Assembly: GCA_017622815.1 (NCBI GenBank)
Contig: JAGAQH010000037.1
Coordinates: forward strand, 1 to 64,000
Length of the DNA stretch: 64,000 nt
Source of the DNA: Bacteroidaceae bacterium
GTDB taxonomy: Bacteria; Bacteroidota; Bacteroidia; Bacteroidales; Bacteroidaceae
Direction: 5' to 3'
Shown here piece by piece: positions 56,267 through 64,000 of this stretch; the first letter of the stretch is position 1; every line of letters starts with the position of its first letter. The position numbers and the translations under genes are program-made. The notes under the pieces were generated by a model. It was not told where the DNA came from. It saw only the letters and a program-made list of their open reading frames with translations, and searched no databases.

Positions 56267-57082
56267 TCACCATTTAGGGAATCTGTCGGCGAAGTAGAGG
56301 TACTGGTACTTGACGGCGTTGAGCCAGTAGGGCCAGTTGTGGGCCCCGGGACGGGAGTGAAATTCGTGTGGAATCTTTTCCTGAAGGAGTTTTTCGTGCA
56401 TGTTGCAGTTGACCTTATAGAAAAAGTCTTCGGTGCCGCAATCGAAGATGATGTTCATGGTGCCGGGTTTGAGCAGATGGGTGAGGTTGATGACGGTGTT
56501 CTCGTCCCAAAGTCGGGTGTTTTCCTCATAGGTGCCCAAACGGCCAGCTATGTTCCAGTTCTTGGTGAAGGGACGGAAGTCCAGCCCGCCGGACATGCTG
56601 CCCATGTTGCCGAAAGTGTCCTGATGGCGCATGGCCAGATAGAAGGCTCCGTGTCCGCCCATGGAGAGTCCGGTAATGGCTCGGTTTGCCCTGTTGGGGA
56701 TAGTGGAGTAAGCGGTGTCTATGTGTGCAACGAGTTCCTTGGCAACGAAGGTTTCGTAGCGGTATTCGGGAGTTACTGGGCTATCGAAGTACCAGCTGTC
56801 GCGTGCTCCGTCGGGCATGACAACGATAAGGTTGTACTGGTCGGCCAATTGTCCCACGACACCGCCCTGTGCCCATACGGTGTGGTTGCCGCCATATCCG
56901 TGGAGAAGGTAGATGACGGGGTAGGACTGCTCAGTGCTATACCCCTCGGGAGTGATGACGGTAACGAGGACGTCCTTATTCATACTATTGCTCTTGACGG
57001 CTATTTCCTTCTGCTCGAAGGCGAAGATACTCGTTGTGAGGAACAGAAGGGCAAAGAGGGAAATGAGGTTCTTGTATTTCAT
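56267..57082 (-). CDS. Secreted esterase (esterase D / feruloyl-esterase type)
   Basis: This 271-residue alpha/beta hydrolase has a signal peptide (LISLFALLFLTTSIFA). The oxyanion region is YPVIYLLHGYGGNHTVW, the nucleophile Ser lies in ITGLSMGGHGAFYLA, the acid in DCGTEDFFY and the His in SRPGAHNWPYW. This is the esterase D family (PF00756), which includes acetylxylan and feruloyl esterases. A role in removing ester groups from plant or host glycans is likely. The next minus-strand gene upstream is a GH89 enzyme, about 75 bp away. Confidence 0.9.
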   Translation of the reverse strand: MKYKNLISLFALLFLTTSIFAFEQKEIAVKSNSMNKDVLVTVITPEGYSTEQSYPVIYLLHGYGGNHTVWAQGGVVGQLADQYNLIVVMPDGARDSWYFDSPVTPEYRYETFVAKELVAHIDTAYSTIPNRANRAITGLSMGGHGAFYLAMRHQDTFGNMGSMSGGLDFRPFTKNWNIAGRLGTYEENTRLWDENTVINLTHLLKPGTMNIIFDCGTEDFFYKVNCNMHEKLLQEKIPHEFHSRPGAHNWPYWLNAVKYQYLYFADRFPKW

Positions 57083-57159
57083 AGAGATTAGATTACAGAT
57101 AGCAGATTACAGAAGTGTAAGTATGTGGTTTAGAGTTTAGAGATTTCGTTCCTACCGTG

Positions 57160-59313
57160 CTATTCCGAGAAGTATTTCCAGTAAAGTTCGTTTGCTATGT
57201 CGATTGGGTTCTCCTTTGGAGCCTTGGTGATGGTCTTCTGGTGTGTCCAGTTCTCTTCCCACCTGAACCATTCGGCAGATGTGATGCTTCTGCCCTCTTC
57301 CAGAGCCTGGAAGAACATCCGCCAGCGAGCCAGGTAGAAGTCGCCCAGCATGCCGCCCCACTGACGGCTGGAGTAGTCGTGCAACCTTCCCTGCTCGGCA
57401 CATTTCTCGGGTCCCCACACGGAAATCAGCGTGCGGGCATTCCATTCCATCCAGTCGCGGTCGGCCTCGGTGGTACCCTCCACCTCATCGCAGATGCTCC
57501 TTGCCGAAGAGGTCCATCTGTCCAGTTTGAACAGGTCTATCTGTGATACGAGGCGGTCCACATCGGCCACCATTCCCAGGAAGGTGGTGTACTGCTTGCG
57601 GAAAGTCTCCATCTTGCCGCTCTTGTAACTGGCGGCAATGTCCTTGAGCAGGTAATAGGTGGAGTCGGTCAGTGTCTGTCGCACCACATCGGCAATGTCG
57701 TGCTCATAGTTGGGATTGCCTTGCAGGCGCTCCCTTTCCCTCAGCATCTGTTCGGCAGCCTTGCGCACCATGCGTATGTCGTGGAATATCTGGCATGTGC
57801 CCCATCCCGAGACACGTCTCACATCCAGTGCGGGACGAGCACAGATTACAGCCTCCACGTCCTGCGACGGGTTGGGGCAGTTCAGCACCGATTGCGTCAG
57901 CAGATGCCATCCCCTTTCCATAGCCTCGCTCTTCACGCCGTAGCGTGCCTGGGAGTATCTGTCCACCCAATCCTTGCCCTCTTCGCGCTTCATCCAGGGG
58001 AGTTCGAACAGCAGGTCGTAGAGTATGGGGCAGGTCTCCAGTCCCTCGGGTGTGGCACCTATGCCCTTCACACCGTCGGGATATTTCTCCAGAGCCCTGT
58101 AGTAGTTCTCCAGCATTGGCTGGAAGCGTCCGTGCATGCCCGTCTTGCCACCGAAGTTGTGTAGCATGCACCACAGGAAGTCGTGTCCCTCGTAGCCTCT
58201 CTCCTCCCATTTTGCCAAACCGTCGGAATACAGGTCCAGCACTATGAAGCCACCCTTGGGGATGGTGTCCAGAGCCTCCTTGCGAGGATTGCGGTCCCAA
58301 CTCTGTATCACCCACTTGGCACCGGGCGAATGCTTCTGCATCTCCCCGTATATGGTGGTGAAGGCCTCCTTCAGATTGATGCCGTCTGTGCGTCCGCCCT
58401 CGTGGAAGGGGTCCATGCTGTAGTATTTCGACTTGCCCATCACCTTTTCCAGGTGCTTGTAGTAGAGCCGAGCCATCTCCTTGTACTTCTCGTCCGAAGG
58501 CAGTTGGAACAACGGGCGCCGGAATCCCGAGCACCACCATCCCTGGTCAATGGCCTCCACTCCCAGTTTCTCCCTGGCATTGCTGGGCAGTATGCTGCCG
58601 TATCCGGGCAGTACGGGTTCCATGCCCACGTCCCTCATTCGTTCCAGCACGAACTTGCACAGGCGCTCCTGCCTATCGTACCACCAGTCGGGGTTAGGTC
58701 CGCCCCAACCCTCCAGGTTGTTCATCAGCCACCAAGCCTGAAAGCCTGGTCCAGCCACAAATCTGTCTATCTCCTCCCTGGTGTAGCCAGCCTCGTCAAG
58801 CACGTTCTTCCACACCACATCCGTGCCCACCAGTGCCAAGGGGATGTTTATGCCATGCAAGGCCATCCAGTCAATTTCCTGTTCCCATCGCTCCCGGGTC
58901 CAAAAGGCAATGGAATAGGAGTAGGTGCAATAGTTCAGATAGTACCTGTAGTCGGCACTGCACTCGCGCCTCTCCGTCTGCTGGGGCAAGGGGAATGCCA
59001 CCTTGGACATGTCCGTGGTCAGGTTGTTCCACGCCAGGTTTATGTGGGCATAGTGGTTCAGGTACCACCCAATGCCGGTGGTCAGTGCGCTCAGCGAATT
59101 TGCCTGGATATAGGGTTTCCCACGTTTCGTGCTGATTTCAAACACATCCTTCCCGTCCTTGGAAAGCGAGCGTTTCACGCGAGTCTCTATACGTTCGGAG
59201 GTTCCCTCGCCACCGATTCTGTCCAGCAAGGCACAGACCTGTGCCGGATTCTTCTCTGCAAAGGCAATGAGGGCAAATGCAGCCATCATCAGGAGTAAGA
59301 GGTATTTTTTCAT
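57160..59313 (-). CDS. Alpha-N-acetylglucosaminidase, GH89
   Basis: This 717-residue enzyme removes terminal alpha-linked GlcNAc, for example from heparan sulfate fragments or mucin. A signal peptide (LLLLMMAAFALIAFA) is followed by the NAGLU N-terminal domain (SLSALTTGIGWYLNHYAHINLAWN). The TIM barrel has YYLNYCTYSYSIAFWTRERWEQEIDWMALHGIN, MEPVLPGYGS, YSMDPFHEGG, and the FLWCMLHNFGGKTGMHG block. A C-terminal helical domain (FYLARWRMFFQAL) completes it. The length is normal. It is probably periplasmic or surface-exposed and pairs with the esterase in glycan use. Confidence 0.95.
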   Translation of the reverse strand: MKKYLLLLMMAAFALIAFAEKNPAQVCALLDRIGGEGTSERIETRVKRSLSKDGKDVFEISTKRGKPYIQANSLSALTTGIGWYLNHYAHINLAWNNLTTDMSKVAFPLPQQTERRECSADYRYYLNYCTYSYSIAFWTRERWEQEIDWMALHGINIPLALVGTDVVWKNVLDEAGYTREEIDRFVAGPGFQAWWLMNNLEGWGGPNPDWWYDRQERLCKFVLERMRDVGMEPVLPGYGSILPSNAREKLGVEAIDQGWWCSGFRRPLFQLPSDEKYKEMARLYYKHLEKVMGKSKYYSMDPFHEGGRTDGINLKEAFTTIYGEMQKHSPGAKWVIQSWDRNPRKEALDTIPKGGFIVLDLYSDGLAKWEERGYEGHDFLWCMLHNFGGKTGMHGRFQPMLENYYRALEKYPDGVKGIGATPEGLETCPILYDLLFELPWMKREEGKDWVDRYSQARYGVKSEAMERGWHLLTQSVLNCPNPSQDVEAVICARPALDVRRVSGWGTCQIFHDIRMVRKAAEQMLRERERLQGNPNYEHDIADVVRQTLTDSTYYLLKDIAASYKSGKMETFRKQYTTFLGMVADVDRLVSQIDLFKLDRWTSSARSICDEVEGTTEADRDWMEWNARTLISVWGPEKCAEQGRLHDYSSRQWGGMLGDFYLARWRMFFQALEEGRSITSAEWFRWEENWTHQKTITKAPKENPIDIANELYWKYFSE

Positions 59314-59330
59314 ATTAGATTACAATTAGA

Positions 59331-59352
59331 TTACAGATTACAGATTACAAAA
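59331..59352. repeat. Heptamer array AGATTAC
   Basis: Three units of AGATTAC, with further decayed copies to the left, lie just upstream of the GH89 start. Similar words occur at 57088-57112. Confidence 0.75.
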
Positions 59353-59427
59353 AGAAGGTTTCATTAGTGCGTAACAGTCTAATGAACCGATTTGGGATTA
59401 TTGTCAATCAGCAGGCAAAATTTCCGT

Positions 59428-59968
59428 TTACTCTATCACGGCTGCATAGCCGCCGTTGCGTACCATGCGTACCTTGATGGTGTCGCCTTTGCGCACCTGG
59501 CGGGAGGACTTGGTGTAGTGCATGGCCTGGCGGTCGGCATTGATGCCGTCCTCAAAGGAGGTGAGGGTGAAGGTCTGTCCATCGGGCAGGAAGTCGAGGG
59601 TGATTTCCACCTCGAGAGCCTCCTTGCGCTCGCCAGTGATCCCGCCGAGGAACCATCTGCCGGCATTGCGCTTGGCCACAAGAAGATGGTCGCCCAGGCG
59701 GGCTGAGAGCACCCGGGTGTCGTCCCAGAGTGAAGGACTTCCTGCGCACCGAAGACGTCCCATTGCTCATAGTTGATGAGGTTTACGAGTTTGGGGCAGC
59801 GCTCTTCCCATCCGTTCCCCTTTGGCGGTCGCCCTTGTTGGCATAGCGGATGTTGTAACTGCCTACATGCATGGTGTTTTGTGCCAGCAGGCAAAGTGTG
59901 GTGAAAAGAAGAATGAGTACGGAGGATAGGCGGCGTTTCTTCATGGTAGAGAGGTTTGGGATTTTCAT
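59428..59968 (-). pseudogene. Chimeric remnant: 5' end of an endonuclease/exonuclease/phosphatase gene joined to the 3' end of a GH97 gene
   Basis: Read on the minus strand, the gene opens with a signal peptide (VLILLFTTLCLLAQ) and MHVGSYNIRYANKGDRQRG, the start of an endonuclease/exonuclease/phosphatase (EEP) family protein. A frameshift at about 59815 moves the frame, which continues NGWEERCPKLVNLINYEQW and DVFGAQEVLH, still EEP. At about 59735 the sequence jumps, in another frame, to LWDDTRVLSARLGDHLLVAK, then RNAGRWFLGGITGERKEALE and SFEDGINADRQAMHYTKSS. This is the C-terminal domain of GH97 glycosidases and runs to the stop at 59428. A deletion fusing two neighbouring genes explains this best. 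A -7 box (CAAATGTA, 59999-60006) remains upstream. Confidence 0.8.
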
Positions 59969-60102
59969 GTTTTAGGCTTTGGGGTTGTTTGACGGCAACA
60001 AATGTAGTAAAAAGTACTGAAAAAAGCACGGGAAAAGACCAATATAGTGCATGGTCCTTTCCCGTGAAATATGGATTGGGGCATAGGCCCCGTGAAGTTA
60101 GC

Positions 60103-60588
60103 CTACTTTTTTCTTTGTCCTTGTCTCTGTCCACGTTCGCGGTTGTAGTTCTGCAGCATCTTGCGGTGCATGCGGTCTTCGATGGTGAGGATCTTGAAGA
60201 ACTTTTCGGCAGAGATGGCCTTGCATATCTTCTTGTAGTAGACGGAGTCGAGGCCTGCCACTTCTGCATTGAGGCGGGCAATCTTCAGAAGGCGTTCTTC
60301 GTGCGCCTCCTCGTTGCCTTGGGCAGGAACATCCTTCTTGAGGCGGTGGATGCTCATGTGTATCTTGCGCTGCTTGTCCTTGTACTCGTTGTAGATGGGG
60401 AAGAAGGCTTTTGCCTCTTCCTGTGTGAGGTTGGCTTCCTTGGTAATGTAGTTTTCCACGCGCTGGCGGAATTCCTGCTTGTTGAATCCCCTGGCACCGC
60501 CGGATAAAGTGATGTCTCCCTTGTTTTGTGCAAATGTTACAGAGGAGATTAGTGCAAATAGCACTAATAGGAGTGTTGCTTTTTTCAT
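60103..60588 (-). CDS. Periplasmic Spy/CpxP-like helical protein
   Basis: This 161-residue protein has a signal peptide (TLLLVLFALISSVTFA). The mature part is almost wholly helical and charged: EFRQRVENYITKEANLTQEEAKAFFPIYNEYKDKQRKI (with an LTxEE motif like the LTxxQ of Spy/CpxP) and KFFKILTIEDRMHRKMLQNY. The tail is rich in Arg, Gln and Gly. Such proteins act as periplasmic chaperones or metal/stress sensors. It is the last gene of the sigma/membrane-regulator operon. Confidence 0.78.
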   Translation of the reverse strand: MKKATLLLVLFALISSVTFAQNKGDITLSGGARGFNKQEFRQRVENYITKEANLTQEEAKAFFPIYNEYKDKQRKIHMSIHRLKKDVPAQGNEEAHEERLLKIARLNAEVAGLDSVYYKKICKAISAEKFFKILTIEDRMHRKMLQNYNRERGQRQGQRKK

Positions 60589-60604
60589 ATTAGTGTCTTT
60601 TGTT

Positions 60605-60991
60605 TTATTCTGCTACGGTGAGGTAGTATTCTATGTCGCTGTTGTCCAGCATGGCATAGTCAAGAAGTTCGTCGCCATATTCTACTTCCGATGCCGATGC
60701 GATGGATGCGGTTTCCTGGTAGGGGGTGAGCGGATGGCTCTGTTCGTACATCATGAGGCCTGCCAGGGAGAAGAAGCCTGTGAGTACGGCGGCTGCGGTC
60801 AGGCGTATGAAGAAACGGCTTTTGCGGCGGCGCTTCGGTTGTTCGGCCTGTCCTTTCTCCTTGATGCGCTCCATTACCCTTTGGGGTAGGGTGTCGAAGT
60901 ATCCCTCCGGTACGCGGAAGGGGTTCTTGCCGTTGGCGGATGATGTCATCTCGCGCAAGGTCTTGTCGTCTATGTGGTTCGTAGTGTTCAT
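60605..60991 (-). CDS. Single-pass membrane protein, probable anti-sigma partner
   Basis: This 128-residue protein has a cytoplasmic N-terminal part (NPFRVPEGYFDTLPQRVMERI, a motif common in Bacteroidales genes next to sigma factors), a basic stretch KRRRK, one membrane helix (FIRLTAAAVLTGFFSLAGLMMY, about 61-82) and an acidic extracytoplasmic tail. It lies 22 bp after the sigma gene. The anti-sigma role is inferred from context. Confidence 0.7.
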   Translation of the reverse strand: MNTTNHIDDKTLREMTSSANGKNPFRVPEGYFDTLPQRVMERIKEKGQAEQPKRRRKSRFFIRLTAAAVLTGFFSLAGLMMYEQSHPLTPYQETASIASASEVEYGDELLDYAMLDNSDIEYYLTVAE

Positions 60992-61013
60992 TTTATGAGT
61001 GATGGTGTTAGTG

Positions 61014-61568
61014 TTATTCCAGATGTTCGAAGAATGCCGTTATCTTTTGTACGGCGTGGTGGTATGAGGCCTTCAGTGCTCCGATGCTTGTTCCCAGTGC
61101 TTCGCTGATGTCCTCGTATTTCATTTCCTGAAAGTACTTCATGTTGAAGACCTGGCGTTGCTTGGGCGGCAGACTTTGTACGGCTTGCTGGAGTTGTATC
61201 TCTGTTTCGTCTCCGTCGAAGTAGGGGTCGCTCTCCAGTTGTTGTCCAATGCGTTCAGTGTCGGTGTCTTCCGTGTTGGAGAGGCTTATTGTGGTGCGCC
61301 TCTGCCTTTGCAGGAAATTGATGGTTTCGTTGTTCGCTATGCGGTAGAGCCATGTGGAGAGGCGTGCGTCTCCTCGGAAGTTGTCCAGACCCTGCCATGC
61401 TTTCAGGAACACGTTCTGCAGGATGTCGTCCGTGTCGTCGTGGTCGAGCACCATTCTTCTTATTTGCCAATACAACTGTTCCTGAAACTCCTTTACCAGG
61501 GTTTCAAAGGCCTGCTCGCGTGTGGCCGGCGTTTGTAGTCTTTGGATCAGTTGTTGTTCGTTGTGCAT
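61014..61568 (-). CDS. ECF RNA polymerase sigma factor
   Basis: This is a 184-residue sigma-70 family factor. Region 2 has EQLYWQIRRMVLDHDDTDDILQNVFLKAWQGLDNFRGD and STWLYRIANNETINFLQRQ. Region 4 has SLPPKQRQVFNMKYFQEMKYEDISEALGTSIGALKASYHHAVQKI. It is intact. It likely directs RNA polymerase to stress genes, including its own operon with the membrane regulator and the Spy-like protein, in the manner of extracytoplasmic stress systems. Confidence 0.93.
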   Translation of the reverse strand: MHNEQQLIQRLQTPATREQAFETLVKEFQEQLYWQIRRMVLDHDDTDDILQNVFLKAWQGLDNFRGDARLSTWLYRIANNETINFLQRQRRTTISLSNTEDTDTERIGQQLESDPYFDGDETEIQLQQAVQSLPPKQRQVFNMKYFQEMKYEDISEALGTSIGALKASYHHAVQKITAFFEHLE

Positions 61569-61642
61569 TTTACTTGTTGGACATCTGCTTTGCAGAATGG
61601 TTTAATCCCGGGGACGGGAAAGTTTCTATCTAAAAAACAAAG

Positions 61643-61671
61643 AACCGCTACCCATGCGTATGGGAGCGGTT
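61643..61671. terminator. Hairpin downstream of the small CTD protein gene
   Basis: AACCGCT and CCCAT pair with ATGGG and AGCGGTT, one A bulged, around a GCGT loop, 21 bp past the minus-strand stop. On the minus strand it is followed by TTCTTTGTTTTTTAG. Confidence 0.75.
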
Positions 61672-61691
61672 TTATGTTTGTGCTTGCCTAT

Positions 61692-61994
61692 TTACAGTAT
61701 CGTGACCTTGCGCACCACCTTGTCAACCTTCATGATGTAGCATCCGCGCGTCAGGTTCAGCGTTATCTGCTTGTCGTTGCTGTCTATGCGTATGCGTGCC
61801 ACGCGGACTCCGGTGAGGTTGTATATCTCCAGCGTCTTGCCTTCGGCGTTGGTGATGTGCGCCTTGCCTTCTTGGATGGTCAGGGTTACGGCCTCCATCT
61901 CCGCCTCTATCGGCTCGTCCATCTGCACGTGTGCAATGGAGGGGGCAACTCCGAGGAGAAGCATTGAGAGTGCTATAATCCAAAGTCTTTTCAT
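61692..61994 (-). CDS. Small exported protein resembling a lone T9SS sorting domain
   Basis: This 100-residue protein has a signal peptide (LWIIALSMLLLGVAPSIA). After a short acidic spacer the remaining 65 residues match the type A C-terminal sorting domain of the type IX secretion system: ITNAEGKTLEIYNLTGVRVARIRID, then LTRGCYIMKVDKVVRKVTI. Normally this domain follows a large cargo protein; here almost nothing precedes it. It could be a remnant of a larger gene, but the signal peptide is intact and in frame. Confidence 0.7.
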   Translation of the reverse strand: MKRLWIIALSMLLLGVAPSIAHVQMDEPIEAEMEAVTLTIQEGKAHITNAEGKTLEIYNLTGVRVARIRIDSNDKQITLNLTRGCYIMKVDKVVRKVTIL

Positions 61995-62060
61995 CCTTGT
62001 GTTTTAGGTTTTCGCTAACGCAAAAGTAGTCTTTTTATTTTATATACACAAGGATTTTTC

Positions 62061-62978
62061 TCAAATAATGTCGATTTTAAGCCCTTCCTGTGCTAAAATA
62101 ACGTTTGTAAACACGCTTTTTGCTTCTTTTAGCATACTTTGCTCGTCCTTTATGCGTGCCGAGTAGTGCCCGATGACGAGTTTGCCCACGTTGGCCTCCT
62201 TGGCCACGTTGGCGGCCTCGAGGGCCGTGGTGTGCATGGTCTTCTGTGCTTGCATGAGCATGTCGTGCGGGAAGGTGGCTTCGTGGTAGAGAAGGTTCAC
62301 ACCCTGCACCATTTTGGCCACCTTGGGGCAGTATCTTGTATCCGAACAGTAGGCGTATGAGCGTGCCGGGGTGGCCGGGGTGGTCAGTTTCTCGTGAGGT
62401 ATGACGGTGCCGTCTTCTGTCTGCCAGGATGCTCCGGCCTTGATGTTGTTGATCTGGCTTACGGGTATGTTAAAAGCCTCTATCATTTCGCGTCGGATGT
62501 GTGGCAGGGCCTGTTTTTCGCGGAAGAGGAAGCCTGCGCATGGCACGCGGTGGTTCAGCGGTATGCTCCACACTTCTGTGCTCCGGTCCTCATATATAAG
62601 ATAATGTTCGCGCGTGCGTACGGGATGAAAGAGCACTTCGTAATCCATGCCTTCGCAGTAGGTCTTTAGTACCACGTTCAGGAAGTCTTCCACCTCCTCC
62701 GGTGCGTGTATGTGCAGTTGCGCTGTTCTGCCCAGCAGGGCCATGGTGCTTATCAGGCCCGGCAATCCGAAGACGTGGTCGCCATGGTTGTGGCTGATGA
62801 AGATGTGTCCTATCTTCAGCATGCCGAGGCCAAGTCTCTGCATGGTTGTCTGCACGCCTTCGCCGCAATCTATCATGTAGTACTTGCCCCGCAATTCCAG
62901 AATTTGCGAGGAGGGCTGGTGGCGTAGGGTTGGCTTTGCTGAGCCGCAACCCAGGATGTGGAGGGAAAGGGGTTCCAT
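62061..62978 (-). CDS. rnz: Ribonuclease Z
   Basis: This 305-residue metallo-beta-lactamase-fold endonuclease trims the 3' ends of tRNA precursors. It starts with LHILGCGSAKPTLRHQPSSQIL and has the zinc motif FISHNHGDHVFGLPGL, then SYAYCSDTRYCP, LLYHEATFPHD and LVIGHYSARI. The length is normal. The start at 62978 begins the conserved domain; the frame continues 36 codons upstream through the heptamer repeat. It lies between the small CTD gene and rpsA. Confidence 0.94.
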   Translation of the reverse strand: MEPLSLHILGCGSAKPTLRHQPSSQILELRGKYYMIDCGEGVQTTMQRLGLGMLKIGHIFISHNHGDHVFGLPGLISTMALLGRTAQLHIHAPEEVEDFLNVVLKTYCEGMDYEVLFHPVRTREHYLIYEDRSTEVWSIPLNHRVPCAGFLFREKQALPHIRREMIEAFNIPVSQINNIKAGASWQTEDGTVIPHEKLTTPATPARSYAYCSDTRYCPKVAKMVQGVNLLYHEATFPHDMLMQAQKTMHTTALEAANVAKEANVGKLVIGHYSARIKDEQSMLKEAKSVFTNVILAQEGLKIDII

Positions 62979-62985
62979 GGGGGAT

Positions 62986-63020
62986 AAAAACGGAAAACGG
63001 AAATCGGAGAACGGAAAACT
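62986..63020. repeat. Heptamer array ACGGAAA
   Basis: CGGAAAA, CGGAAAT and CGGAGAA units with a period of 7 lie just upstream of the rnz start. They are of the same family as at 17893, 22725 and 44431. Confidence 0.8.
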
Positions 63021-63035
63021 GTGAGTGAGAGCATG

Positions 63036-63099
63036 GTAGGGACGCTGCGTGCAGCGTCCGATAACTGGAGCAAGCGGACGCTGCACGCAGCGTCCCTAC
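63036..63099. repeat. Perfect 25-bp inverted repeat of the GTAGGGAC family
   Basis: 63036-63060 and 63075-63099 are exact reverse complements with a 14-bp spacer. Each arm itself holds a small GCTGC-based palindrome (GACGCTGCGTGCAGCGTC). The ends GTAGGGAC/GTCCCTAC are shared with 14027-14054 and 15241-15245. Confidence 0.9.
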
Positions 63100-63187
63100 T
63101 TATCTTTGGAGAAGGCGATAGTAAAGACTGCGAATGGAGAGAGAACTTACACTCCAAGAACAGAGTTGCGAAGTTTCTTATAAAATA

Positions 63188-63221
63188 GAGGGACAGCCTC
63201 AACGGATGTGTGCTGTCCCTC
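63188..63221 (-). terminator. Terminator of rpsA
   Basis: GAGGGACAG pairs with CTGTCCCTC around a 16-nt loop, 30 bp past the rpsA stop. On the minus strand it is followed by TATTTTA. Confidence 0.75.
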
Positions 63222-63250
63222 CAGTTAGTTTATAGAAAAGGCGTTTCTGA

Positions 63251-64000
63251 TTATTCGCCCTTCTGCATCTTGGCCTTCAGTTCTGCCAGAGCGTCCAAGT
63301 CACCGAGAGTGGTGCTTGCAGCCTGGTTCTGGATAGCGGGAGTTTCCTCCTTGCGAGCAGCGTTAGCGGCCTTGCGGGCTGCGTTGGCTGCCTTCTTCTC
63401 GGCACGAGCCTCTGCACGCTGAACATCTTCGAAGATGCGGCTGTGGCTGAGGATGATGCGCTTGCTGTCCTTGTTGAACTCGATTACCTTGAACTGGAGC
63501 TTCTCGTTCAGCTGAGCCTGAGAACCGTCCTCCTTAACGAGGTGCTTGGGAGTAGCGAAGCCTTCTACGCCATACTCCAGCTGGATAACGGCACCCTTGT
63601 CCAGGAGTTCGATGATAGTACCCTCGTGGATAGAATCCTGAGTGAATACGGTCTCGAATACGTCCCAGGGGTTCTCCTCCAACTGCTTGTGGCCGAGAGA
63701 GAGACGACGGTTAACCTTGTCAATCTCCAGTACGCAAACGTCGATGATCTCGCCTACCTTGGTGAACTCATTGGGGTGCTTAACCTTCTTGGTCCAGCTC
63801 AGGTCGCTGATGTGGATGAGGCCGTCAACACCTTCCTCGATCTCAACGAATACGCCGAAGTTGGTGAAGTTGCGAACCTTAGCGGTGTGCTTGCTGCCAA
63901 TGGGGTACTTGGTTTCGATAGTCTCCCAGGGATCGTCCTTCAGCTGCTTGATGCCCAGAGACATCTTGCGCTCGTCGCGATCCAGAGTCAGGATAACTGC
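63251..64000 (-). CDS. rpsA: 30S ribosomal protein S1 (3' part, runs off the window)
   Basis: The frame is open from the right edge to the TAA at 63251, giving the C-terminal 249 residues or so. It shows the last S1 RNA-binding repeats: KVRNFTNFGVFVEIEEGVDGLIHISDLSWTKKVKHP and IIELLDKGAVIQLEYGVEGFATPKHL, linked by RRLSLGHKQLEENPW. A basic/alanine-rich tail ends in LAELKAKMQKGE. S1 helps ribosomes bind mRNA, important in a phylum where Shine-Dalgarno sites are weak. The start lies beyond position 64000. Confidence 0.95.
   Translation of the reverse strand, partial: AVILTLDRDERKMSLGIKQLKDDPWETIETKYPIGSKHTAKVRNFTNFGVFVEIEEGVDGLIHISDLSWTKKVKHPNEFTKVGEIIDVCVLEIDKVNRRLSLGHKQLEENPWDVFETVFTQDSIHEGTIIELLDKGAVIQLEYGVEGFATPKHLVKEDGSQAQLNEKLQFKVIEFNKDSKRIILSHSRIFEDVQRAEARAEKKAANAARKAANAARKEETPAIQNQAASTTLGDLDALAELKAKMQKGE

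Noticed and set aside
59436..60281. A 281-codon minus-strand open frame
   Set aside because: Only a central part (about 59735-59815) carries real protein similarity, to the EEP remnant. The rest is out of frame with the Spy-like gene and the GH97 remnant.

Overview
The window looks like part of a Bacteroidales chromosome, most like Prevotella or a close relative. Three things point there. Promoters follow the Bacteroidetes TAnnTTTG -7 pattern with a TTTG-like -33 box. Several products are largely confined to this group: a MurF-Alr fusion, DUF4923, DUF4332, a C10 (streptopain-type) protease, and T9SS-type C-terminal sorting domains. Gene order also matches (OM barrel-LptC-CorC-PpiD; ilvD-ilvB-ilvN-thioesterase-ilvC). 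No rRNA, tRNA, CRISPR array or complete insertion sequence was seen.

Layout. 1-0.9 kb: AT-rich and essentially gene-free. 0.9-6.4 kb: nitroreductase, a superfamily 1 helicase carrying an in-frame repeat insertion, then a plus-strand cluster of a TIR-like protein, a compact ABC/AAA ATPase and a DUF4435 (TOPRIM-like) protein. The last two resemble the two parts of the PARIS anti-phage system. 6.6-16 kb: trkA, dxs, GSCFA protein, murF-alr, a lipoprotein cyclophilin, pyridoxal kinase, and a hypothetical protein. 16-22.7 kb: branched-chain amino acid operon. 23-25.4 kb: frameshifted sigma factor, membrane partner, and an exported adhesin-like protein. 25.7-31.4 kb: large outer-membrane barrel, a 10-copy 33-bp array, and the C10 protease. 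31.7-38 kb: DUF4332, PpiD, CorC/GldE-like, LptC and an OM barrel. 38-45 kb: DUF4105, an alkaline-phosphatase-like protein that appears to lack metal ligands, and SecA. 45-51 kb: DUF4923, a membrane protein, ValS, DUF3791, MazG. 51-56 kb: an AT-richer accessory stretch with small exported proteins, a displaced fragment of the mazG 3' end, and a 207-nt rod-like structure resembling 6S RNA. 56-64 kb: esterase, GH89 enzyme, a chimeric pseudogene, a sigma/anti-sigma/Spy-like operon, RNase Z, and the 3' part of rpsA.

The most unusual general property is the density and variety of short intergenic repeats. One family consists of dispersed G/C-run palindromes that sit directly against start and stop codons. 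Copies have entered the helicase coding sequence, supplied the C-terminal tail of the DUF4435 protein, and placed Shine-Dalgarno-like GGAGGG runs in front of ilvB and ilvN. Others are tandem arrays with periods of 7, 9, 10, 22 and 33 bp, and palindromes ending in GTAGGGAC/GTCCCTAC.

All functional statements come from reading motifs, gene order and recalled family knowledge. No database search was run.
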